DNA of 32,790 bases from Collodictyon triciliatum (Eukaryota; CRuMs): the NCBI GenBank assembly GCA_043381765.1, contig JBHJMP010000907.1, positions 1 through 32,790 of the forward strand. The letters run 5' to 3'. The position numbers and the translations under genes are program-made. The notes under the pieces were generated by a model. The model was not told where the DNA came from and searched no databases. It saw nothing but the letters and a program-made list of their open reading frames with translations. Shown piece by piece: positions 1-9,940 of the stretch (positions are counted from its first letter, which is position 1; each line of letters opens with the position of its first letter).

Positions 1-20
1 CTGGGGCAGTTTGTGCTTAC

Positions 21-307
21 CTCGAAGGCGGACGTAGCAGCCGGCTCCGTACAGGTTCAGCTCCTGGGCTCTCTTTGATCGGCGGATCGGTGTGGCCGAG
101 GGGTCTTGGTCGAGTTGTGTCCTCGATTCTCGTGCGTTCGAGTGTGTTTGTCTCAAGCTTGCGCTTTCGACCTCCACACTCGAGTCGGGCTCCATGAGTT
201 GTTCCCGACAAGATCGAAGAGATTATGGTTGGATTAAACCAGACGAGATCAGCAACCCACACAGATACAGCCATCAAGGCCAACAGCAAGTTACCGAAAG
301 CTGCCAT
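21..307 (-). CDS. first exon of a signal-anchored protein, gene runs off left edge
   Basis: The ATG lies at 307-305 and the frame stays open to a good donor (GTAAGC) that starts at 20, so this is a 287-nt first exon ending in phase 2. Residues 2 to about 24 are strongly hydrophobic (AAFGNLLLALMAV then SVWVADLVWF), which suggests a signal peptide or N-terminal membrane anchor. The remaining ~70 residues are basic and Pro/Arg-rich with no domain I recognise. First codon positions are often G, as in the other genes here. The gene is divergent from the ROCO gene, with 318 bp between the two ATGs. The rest lies outside the window, so function is unknown. A chance open frame cannot be excluded. Confidence 0.5.
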
Positions 308-625
308 TTAGGGAGCAGACTTGTGGTCGTGTGGCGATACGACTGGGATTGGAAGGTCAGCTCGCAATCGGCAAAGTTTCCATTCAAAATATGCTGCATA
401 AATAATACTGTATGTAATTAACCATAGATAATATACTGCGATATATGTCTCCTTGTGGAATTCCCATTTCCAGCCATTCACTTCGAGCCACACGCCACTT
501 GGATCACACATCCACCTGCGCGCGAGAACCCGGTGCGATCGGACTTCAAAGGGCAACACAGACACAGCAATCGCAGAGAACGGAAGCAAGGGCTAAGCGC
601 ACTCTAAACAGCAGACTCAAGTTTC
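308..625. promoter_or_regulatory. divergent intergenic spacer
   Basis: This 318-bp spacer separates two outward-facing start codons, so it should hold both promoters. AT-rich stretches lie around 385-440. No clear TATA box, repeat or binding motif could be picked out. Confidence 0.3.
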
Positions 626-3600
626 ATGGCCGCGGATCTGTCAGCGATTGTCGCTTTGCTTCCTCCAGTTGGATCGGGTCGAGCAGCTTCGCACGCGACC
701 AAAGACGATCTGACGCAAATGACCCTGATGGACTTGAGTTGGAAGGGAATCACAGAGTTGAGTGAGGCTATTGGGCTTTTGAGAAACCTTCTCGAGCTCA
801 ACCTAGCAAAGAACGAGGTTTCAGTTGCTTATTTTTTCCCCTCATTTTTGTTATGGCCAATGATATTTCAGACTTTTAAGTTGCCTCTCTTCTGATAGAA
901 ATGGTCCAAGCCATCCCCTCTCTGTCCTTTTCTCTCGCAACCTTCCATTCTTTGTCCATTTACCTTGTGATGCCCACAAACTTCCTTAGTTAACTCTAAT
1001 TCCGGAGAGCATCTCTTCCCTAGTGGACCTGATCTCTCTGTCTCTTGATGAAAATCATGTAAGAGTTTAAACCATTCCCACGCATACAAAGCGCAACCAC
1101 ACGCTCAATTCTATATCCAACACAGATATCGGAACTGCCTCAGTCAATTTATCGACTCAGCAATCTGACCTATCTGTCGGTATTTCATAACAAAGTAGGG
1201 TTCTTTTCTCACAAGCAAGAAAACCACACATGTATTACTCATTATATTAAGACACAGTAATGCCATTATAAGGGTTGCTGATGGATACAGAATCCATTCA
1301 TCAACCGCAAATATTGATCACTTCTTTTACACTAGCTGTCTTACCTTCCAGACTCTTTTCAGAATATGCATAAATTGAAGCACTTCAACGCCGTGCGAAA
1401 TCAGGTTATTTTGAACATATCCCATCGATTACTTCCCACTCAAAACGCCAACTGGTGGCACAGTGATCAGATAGTGCATCTCAAAATCTATTGACCCCCT
1501 CGATATCTTATTTTATGGCCATTAATGCGGCCAAATGAATCTCACACCTTACTTAACTCTATTTCCTTACAGTAAAACATGTGTTATCGTCTTATTTAGA
1601 AAAACCCGATTTTCCCCACTCTAATTTTATTATTCTCTTTTTTCGACACCAAATCCAGATCCGTATCCTGCCACCCTCATTCACTCGTCTGGTCTCTCTT
1701 GAGGAGCTTCATGTTGCTTACAATCAAGTAAGCCATTTTTTTTTTTTTATTCTTCCTTTCAATTTTGTGCAGGATGGTGGAAACAATCAAGTACGTTATA
1801 TACAACATAAACACAACTGTTTCATAAAAGGAACCAACGTGAGAAAAAAAAAAAGGAAAAATAACACGTATAAACTAATCTTTTCAGCTGGGCCTTCTGC
1901 CGTTTGGAATCAGCTGCATGACAAATCTTCGATGCATTACATGCCAATTCAATCAGGTGCCTCTCATACCAAATCTCAGAAAACCCTCCAAATACGTGAA
2001 CACATCGCATATGCACTTGAATTTCACCCCTTATTCTCAACTATTCATTCCAAATCACCAGCTTACTGCTATCCCTCATTCGATCGGCCATCTCACCAAA
2101 CTGACTGAGCTCCGTCTCGGCTGCCGCTCCGGGTCACTGGAAAACCTGCCAAACTCAGTACTTGTTTTAATTATCTTGCCTTTTGCATCAAAGAGTAAAC
2201 ACGAATGCACCTTTGACCTAGAACCATAGCTGACCCAATTTTAAACAGATAAAATTATAAATACTACTCACTAATTCAAACATACAAATGCAGATGACCA
2301 AGCTCCCACTTTCCATGCTGAATCTAAAGAGCCTGCGTCAATTGGAGGTTGCACATGTGCCTCTGCAATTCCCACGCCCATCCGTGATTGAAAAAGGGAT
2401 TTCCGCTCTGCGAGAACATCTCTTCAACTTTGCACACGAGCTTGTTCCCCTCAACTATAGCCGTGTTGTTGTGATGGGGCCAGCAAAATCAGGCAAAACC
2501 ACGCTGATCAACACGCTCGTACAGCAGGCCGCTGCCCACTCGGACGCATACGTGCCGACAAACGGAATTGAGATTTGCCGAGAGCCGTTTTCTGTGGCTT
2601 ACGAAGGTGACTTCATTTCGGTGTTTCTATGGGAGTTTGGCGGGGCCGCCATCAGCCGGATCTACTACCCGTTCTTCCTCTCATCGCAGGCGCTGATCCT
2701 CCTCACCTGGGACGCCGCGGACGAAGTAGATATGACAGATTTGCAGGAGTGGGCTCAGCTTGTGCATCTCTTTGCGCCAAGCGCACCTGTCATTGTGGTA
2801 GGCACGCATATGGATCAGGTTGCCGCCGAAGGGATGCCGCAGGCTGAGGCGCGTCTGGACGCGATACGCCGAGTGCTCCTCTCGCCCGAGCACCGTGTCA
2901 ATGTGGTGGACTTTTGCATGGTGCAGAATGCTTTTGACAATGCTCTGCTGAGGCTGCGTGCACAGATGACCCGAGCCATGAGCACGCACGGAGGTGCGCG
3001 CGACTTGTATCCAAACTACTTTCTGCAGTTCTCGCGAGTCACAGACAGCTACACACGATACCAGCCAAGCCCCGTGGCGTGCACAGCAGACCTGCACGAA
3101 AATCTGCGCATGTACCGCCCAGCCATGCTCCTGGACCAGACATTAGCCAAGCTTCACGACCTCGGCATGATTGTGTGGCCCGACCATCCGGCACTGCAGG
3201 ACTTTGCTGTGTGCCATCCGCTCTTTCTCATCCGCCTGTTTGCTCAGGTCTTTTTCCTCGGCCGCACACGCACGGATATGGGCTTTGTCCCGACCGACCG
3301 CCTGCTGGCTCACTACGAAGACACCTTTCCGGGCTTTGCAGAGGCGGCTGTGGCGCTCCTCCGGCGCTTCTTCCTATCATTCTCCTACGTGCTAGGCCAA
3401 TTTGAGGTCTTGCCAGCCCTCATGGCCGACAGCTCGCCCCATCCAAGTATCTGGTCCTGGTTCGGCTCCATCCCCAATTCTGCACACTGTCATGGGCCCG
3501 GGCTTGGACTCGCCCATGTGGAAGTGACCCTCAATGCCCTACCGCCTCTCGTCTTCCACGCCCTTGTATGCCAGCTTTATCCCGACTTCTGGCACGAGTT

Positions 3601-5522
3601 TGACGAGCTGCCTGCGGCCACCTACGAACACATCTCGGCAAATGTTTTTGCATTCATCCTCCCGCGACTCGGCGACACTCACAAAAGCCCAGCTTATCGC
3701 GGCTGCATCGCACGTCTGCCAGCCACTGATCCGCGTATCTTTCTCTCTGCACAGGCGCTAGCTCCGACGCCAGATGCAACCTCGTTCCACTGTCTGCTTG
3801 ATCTTCTGGAGCGCGTGACTCGCGCACTGGCCGCTCTCCGGTGTGTTTGCGTTGAGTCTCGCTTTCTCTTGTGCCCCGTGTGTGCGCAGACACAGCCATC
3901 GCTTGAATGCTGTGGCCGGATCCCGTTAGATCTGGACGAGCTGGGGCAGATTGCTCCTTCTCAGCTCATCCTCTGTGCAAAGGAGGGCATTGGCCATCAG
4001 CAGGCTGTTTGGGTATCACAGCTCGGGGTAGCTGGCGATAAGAGCATGCGCGGTAACGAGAATCCAGACAAGGATTGGTGGCGGCTGCAGCCCGGATGCC
4101 AGCGTCCAGAAATCGACGGGTGTTTCCTACCCAGTCTGCTGCAGATTGAGGCCACACCCGCACGCATGGGTATTGGCTCAAATCTCATCTTCCATGTGCT
4201 TTGTGATCGACCACACAGCCCGCATCGGACAGAGTCGCTAGGCATCCACGTCACCACACGGCAGATGATGGACAAGAAGCCGTGGCTCCACTTCCTGCTG
4301 CGTTTGTGGAAGCCACGCGTGTCCAACGCCCGCATCGAGGCTCTTGAGAATGTGGATGAGAAGGAACTGGCTGCGTGGTTGGTGCTCAAGGGTGCGCGGC
4401 CCTTTCGTCTGCCCCTGACGAGCGCTTTCCGTGACATGCTCTATGCAATGGACCCCCGCGAGGAATGGCGCTTATTTCTGCAGCCAAGTGTCTTGACTGA
4501 CCATCAGCCTCGGTATCTGTGCAAGCATTGCTCCTTTCTAGCTGAGCAAGGCTGGACTTCACAAATCTCATTCACACAGACAACCATCGGTGGGTATATG
4601 CTGTACCGCCATGATTCCATCTTCAAGCCGTGGGAGCGGAGATACTTTCTTTTGGATAAGGCGCGACGGTGTTTGGTGCGCTACTACGACTCCTCCATGG
4701 TTGGACAGACTGGCGTAATATCACTCTCTGGTTCTTATCAGGTTAGAACCCATAGGCTCTCTTTTCTATCTGCTTTCCCTCCATTCTTTTTTTCTACTTT
4801 ATTTTTTCCACTCTTTTTCCTTTTTCCTCTGTACTTTGTTTAGTAAGTGTATACTTCCAATATTAGGTGTCCATACATAATTATGGTGACGATATGGCTG
4901 GGTTCCAAATGATTGTGGATGGAATTATCTACCAGTTTCGTGTACGATATTATATATTTTGTGCATCTAACTTCGTTTTTAGAATTTGTGCAGGGCTTTT
5001 ATCTCAGAAGAGAATTTACAACGGAATCTCCTTATTAATTGTGTATTCTCATTAAGGTGAAAACCACTATCGAAAGAGATTCGTGGGTTGTGCAACTTCA
5101 GAAATGCTGAGTGTGGCATTCACATCATGGCAATGGCACGCCCTCATTGCTCTTTTAACGGCGATGGAATTTAGATGTTCATTTACCAGGATGAGGCTAC
5201 ATGTCATTCACAGCCAATCCTCCATCTCCTCCTCATTTGTCTTTCATTCTAATACCCAGCAGATTTAATGAATTACGACTCGTATCGCCAGCATTTATTT
5301 GCATGAACGCAAATCAGACATCCGATGGCTGAGAGTCGGAGAAGTAGTCGGTAATCAGGAATTGCATCCTGCGGTTTGGCCTGTAGCCTGGGTCTTGTGC
5401 TTGCATGAGAGATACAAGGGCGAGGTTTAATATCCTTCTCAGCTTTTTTTCCACATGTCTCTTCTCACAGGGTCTGGGAAGTAGAGAATATGCAGGTGGC
5501 GAAGGAAGCTGTTGAGGAGTGA
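626..5522 (+). CDS. LRR-Roc-COR-PH protein (ROCO-family GTPase), no kinase domain
   Basis: Exons: 626-817, 990-1058, 1126-1194, 1336-1404, 1659-1727, 1888-1956, 2062-2157, 2294-4741, 4867-4941, then probably 5057-5089, 5175-5202, 5318-5396 and 5471-5522; about 1115 residues. All junctions are phase 0 up to 4941. Residues ~35-235 are leucine-rich repeats, typically x-x-L-P-x-S-I-x-x-L-x-x-L. A Roc GTPase domain follows: P-loop GPAKSGKTT near residue 273, G3-like WEFGGA near 324, G4 THMD near 382. A COR-like region then leads to two Cys clusters (CPVC, CKHC) and a PH domain starting GGYMLYRHDSIFKPWERRYF. ROCO proteins are nucleotide-regulated signalling or scaffold proteins; PH domains often bind membrane lipids. 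No kinase is present, unlike LRRK. The 3' end is uncertain: reading through 5089 gives the PH-like helix RDSWVVQLQKC and a stop at 5108-5110 (1069 residues). Confidence 0.85.
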
Positions 5523-5550
5523 GATTTGTATGATGTCATCCAGCCTGTTA

Positions 5551-7982
5551 TCAGGAATGGATGGCTGGTTGTTGAGTCTTGCTTTGCGTGAGTATATGCG
5601 CGCTATCCACATAGTCCATAGCAAATGGCCTCGCGTCACTGCCCAGAATGTTTTTGTATCTGGATGTGTTAGCATTTGGGATGAATCCAACCAAAGCAAG
5701 CATGACTGCTCAGGCTAGGCGAAGGTAATTGAAAACTTAACCCTGAAATAAAGAAATCCCGGTTTCTCCCATATCGTCGTTCGCTGAAAAACTCGAGCCG
5801 AGATGGAGCGCCAACTTTAGGTAAAGATTGAACCGCAGGAAACCTGAAGCCTTAATTTTGCTGTATAAATTCGTATTTGACACCAGAGCTTTCTCTAAGA
5901 AAGACAATGTAATGTTTTTTCAAGCTAATTGCTTATTTGAAGAAAAAGAATTTAAATTGTGCCCAAAGAGCAAGCCAGTATCATTTTTTCGCGTCTGTAA
6001 CCTGGACATTCTCTTCCATAAACAAACCTCTATTTCTCTCAAAGAAGTATCTAAAATAAAAAGCGAAGCGTAAAACTAGTTCCGAAAACGAGGATGTTGA
6101 TAATGCTACTTTGCAAGAAAGAAACTGCAATCCATCGAAGGTTATGTAGTAGTCCTCTTTAAAGGTTTCCCCAAAGTTTAGCTTGCAAAATGCGGCCACC
6201 AAAAAAGACCACGCAGTCCCCACCACGGCAAAGAATGCAGTTTTTTATGCCAAGGTGAAAGTACCGAGTATGATACACTAATTAATATTCAGAATGTAAA
6301 AGAACCAAATTGCCACTCTCCTATCTCACATAGTATTACAAAGGTCAAAGACACTTTAAATATTTAAAAAAAAAACATACCAAAAATCAAAAGACTCCAA
6401 CATGTGTTTTACCATCGCAATTTTTGAAGCTGTGATAGTATGTCTAATCGAAAAAGCAGCACTAATACATGATATCAGTAAGGTTGTCAGTTGAGTTGAT
6501 TCCCAATTTTTTTTTTTTGGTTTCTTTTCAACAGTTTATTGAGAGAAAACAAAGCCGAGGAAACCGCCTTCGCCTCTAGGACAAGAAATGAGCTGTGGTG
6601 AGTTGATTCCCAATATTTACTTCTATGGCCATAGAAAACGAAAAGAAAATCGAAAAAAACGCAGGTCACAATTCCGATGAAATTGTAAACTCTGGGTTCT
6701 AACACCTTCGCGATATTAGGAAATCATAACTTGATAATTTGATGATACAGATATTGGTGCAGGTCATAATCTACAATTTTAGTCTCGTGTATACCATGCA
6801 CAAGGTATCTTCTAAGGTCAATTTTTTCCCCGCCTTTCCTCTGCAGCAGAGCCATCTTTTATCTTATTTCCTCCAGAAAATCTTACTCCAATATTGTATG
6901 GCTTCTCATCCAAATTAACATCCCCGAGTATTACCTGGTTGCAAGCAACAGATATGTCCTCTTTGTCAAGACCAACATCAGGGCTGATTATGATTTATTT
7001 TAAATCTAGCTTATCATCACCCGTAGGATTTTTTGGGTTCTGGATTGGATATAAATCTGATAGAAACGTAATTGTATTTGATCTTCAGGGAGCGAGGTGA
7101 GTGTAGTTGATTAGATGAATGTAAATTCAAATACGATAACATTATCAAGTGCTTGTAGTCATGTATCGGCGAACTCAACGTCCGTAGATTCGTAATATAT
7201 TATAGAATCTTCAAAATCGATTAAGTTGAAAGACAAAATGGAGATAACTGACAAATATGTGAGAGTACCCACAAATGATAGAAAGACCATGTGCTTGAAT
7301 TACTTCGTTGCGTTTGCATCAGAATTCTGCTTCTAAATGAGTGTGTGGCGGCACACAGCGTACTCAACTTTAATCCCCATGACAAGAGGAAGCATAGATG
7401 GAATGATATGGGACTCCACAGGGCGTAAAGGAAGTTGAATGATTTGATCAGTTCCTTAACAATCCCAACGCGAATAAACAGCAAATGCTGCGCGCATAGA
7501 CCGAAGGTGGAGGCACGTTGCATAATAATGTAAACAAGATCGGGCAACATAGAATAACCAAAGCACGTTGCAATATATAGAATGTCGCAGATAACCCACA
7601 GAATGGACATTAAAAAGGCAAACATCATATAATAATAAAAGCGATGTACCTTTCTCTACAGGACTGGATCTTTAGCCAGAAAAGACATTACTGTTTCATG
7701 CGTCTATAAGCTATGTTGACTTTGGCAGACCCCGTTGGACTTTTGAGCAACTGAGTCGCCCGTAATTTGATGCAGAATTTGCTCCTCTCCGCAAACCAGC
7801 GTTTTCCCTGGCATTCTCGGCAACACAACACACCTGACTCTTGTTTTTCCGTTTGGCATTTGGCCCTCCTTGCAGTGGACGGGCACAGACTCTGTGAATG
7901 ACACATCGCGCAACACCCAAATATCTCCGTGGTGTTGCGAATGTTCTCCAGCCGGGTCACGGCCGAGAGAGCGGACTTTCAT
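5551..7982 (-). CDS. unrecognised multi-pass membrane protein, 14 exons, interrupted by stop codon(s)
   Basis: Hand-built exons: 7982-7752, 7649-7304, 7247-7180, 7082-7021, 6983-6887, 6840-6731, 6691-6621, 6575-6533, 6461-6381, 6320-6110, 6075-6028, 5888-5844, 5814-5742, 5705-5551; about 546 codons. Every junction fits in phase, introns are short (39 nt upward), and first codon positions favour G on this strand. Exon 1 has a hydrophilic Cys-containing segment. Exon 2 has hydrophobic stretches near FAFLMSILWVICDILYIA and ISFHLCFLLSWGLKLSTLCA. A soluble section follows (residues ~195-300), then more membrane spans in exons 7 and 10 (AFFAVVGTAWSFLVAAF). The tail has DARPFAMDYVDSAH and ends TGA TAA. 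The architecture, a soluble block between two membrane blocks, matches no family I recognise. TAA at 6245-6247 is in frame in every model tried; TAG at 6278-6280 is avoided if exon 10 starts at 6277. It may be a decaying gene, a sequence error, or a wrong exon border. The start is provisional. Confidence 0.45.
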
Positions 7983-8569
7983 GCTGTCACGGAGCTGCAA
8001 GTGTCAAGGCCGAATACCACAGGGGATGAGCGCTCGCGAGTTTTATTTCTCATATATCCAAACAAAAGTTTGTGCGAGTGACAAGTTTTCTCGTTTTGCA
8101 GTGGTTTAGGTTGCGACTCAGCTCATAGTCGGCGAAAAGGAGGAAAGGGTGTTTGCAACTAACCATTATGGAATATATTACAATATAATTAAAACAAGCT
8201 CTTGACATGCAATTTATTTATTTATAGCCCAAAGTCATTATTAATTTTATTATTTTCTGCAACTGTATTCTTTACGACACAGCCAGGATTCGCAACCTAT
8301 TCCAGTCACCATACTTTGCCACCACGCTCATCTCTCGCAAGGGAAGCTATGCGACGCTTGGTTTATTTATGATAGTTGCACATCTTTCTAGCAGAACGAA
8401 CAATTTGCATTGTTTTATATCTTCGTATGACGCACCTATGATAAAGAGATATAGAATCTCTATTGTAAAGAACTGGAAGGAGATAGATCGGCTTTTTTTT
8501 TTTTTTTGGGCGCACGCAGGCAAGCAGCCTCTGAACTACACAACAGTTGCGCATTCCGGTGGCTTCGGC
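7983..8569. promoter_or_regulatory. divergent spacer between membrane-protein gene and APC4
   Basis: This 587-bp region separates two outward-facing ATGs. It is AT-rich around 8165-8260, with short TTTATTTATTTA-like runs, and has a T15 run near 8492-8506. An unmodelled upstream exon of the minus gene is possible, because a TTGCAG acceptor lies just before its proposed ATG. No TATA box was assigned. Confidence 0.3.
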
Positions 8570-9884
8570 ATGGAAGAGTCGCACGTTTCTAAGGATTCGC
8601 CCTGCTTTCAAGTATTGGCCACACAAAGCCTTCATTTTCGGGTGAGGGAACTGTCCCTTTTTCTTCATTCTTCATTCTTCATTCTTCATTCTTCATTCTT
8701 CATTCTTCATTCTTCTTTTTCTTCATTTTCTTCATTTTCTTCATTTTCTTCTTTTTCTTCATTTTCTTCATTTTCTTCATTTTCTTCATTTTCTTCTTTT
8801 TCTTCATTTTCTTCTTCTTTTTTCCTTTTTCTTTTTTCTTCTTTTTTCTTCTTTTTTCTTCTCTTCTCTTATTTTTCTTCTTCTTCTTTTTTCTTCTCTT
8901 TCTTCTCTTCTTTTTTCCTTTTTCTTCTTCTTTCTTCTTTTTTCTTCTTTTTTCTTCTTTTTTCTTCTTTCTTCTTCTTTTTTCTTCTTTTTTCTTCTTT
9001 TTTCTTCTTTTTTCTTCTTTTTTCTTCTTTTTTCTTTTAATTTATCCCATTTCTTTGACAATCTTCCATGGCTCCCTGTTCATGATGAGACCTCTTTTTT
9101 TTTTTTTTAGCCCGTGGGTTTATCATGGTGTCCGAGTATGGAGATTGTATTCGTCCAAAAGTCAGACACATCTGGTGTCGTGATGCGAACAGACAAGTAC
9201 AAAGTCTCGACAATCACGACACAGAGCCCCATCACTGGCCTGTTCTGGAGATCAGATGGTTGGTTAAGTTATCCCTTAAACACAAGAAAAGAAAATCTGT
9301 AGATGAAAGCACGCAGATGAAAACGAATGCTCGAGTACACTTTTACTGATACCTTTTTGGTGGACGTGCCTTTTGGCTCGGTGCCATTACTTTTATTCTC
9401 TATGGTCACTGCACTTAGGCCGCCAGATTGCATTTTCTGAACAGTCTGGCGTTTTGACTGTTTTCGATGTTGCCTCTGGAAATGTATTTTATAGTCGCCC
9501 TCAATCAGATGTAAAGCTTTGCAAAGTAACTTGGGTCGATTGGCAAACAGACGACTACAGGAGACCCAGCGATGTTTGTCACATTATCTGTATTATTTGT
9601 GCCATACTTAGCTTCTATTTCTCCTTATACCAGCACAACGAAAGACCATATCTTACCGGATAAGAAAACAAAAGCAAAAACAAACAAGCAAAATATGTAA
9701 AAAAAAAATTATTTATTTTTACCAATTTGATAATCAACTAAATACAGGAGAGAAAATTGGTGCCGTTTCGTTCAAGAGTACCGCTCGATCTTGTTCCAAT
9801 CACGTTTGTTTATTTGTGATAAAAAAATATTTACTCATCACGGATCCAAACCAAACTGGGCCTCGCAAATACTTGAACTTTTGC

Positions 9885-9940
<56 letters not shown>

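Noticed and set aside
5308-5560. Minus-strand segments (RLDDIIQISLLNSF and RILNLALVSLMQAQDPG) that would need a frameshift in a T7 run at 5444-5450
   Set aside because: The plus strand over the same bases gives better coding composition with normal splice sites, and the minus gene already has a TGA TAA end at 5551.
6245-6280. Reassignment of TAA/TAG to glutamine
   Set aside because: HSP90 ends in MEEVD-TAA, the ~1550-codon Gln-rich golgin exon uses no TAA or TAG, and the other genes end at ordinary stops.
6820-7010. Plus-strand frame reading like a protein (NIPEYYLVASNRYVLF)
   Set aside because: It is the codon-aligned antisense of a minus-strand exon; first-position G excess and phase-consistent splicing favour the minus strand.
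8369-9040. 223-codon plus-strand frame ending in Ser/Phe repeats
   Set aside because: Only 8570-8641 belongs to a gene (APC4 exon 1); the rest is intron microsatellite after a clear GTGAGG donor.
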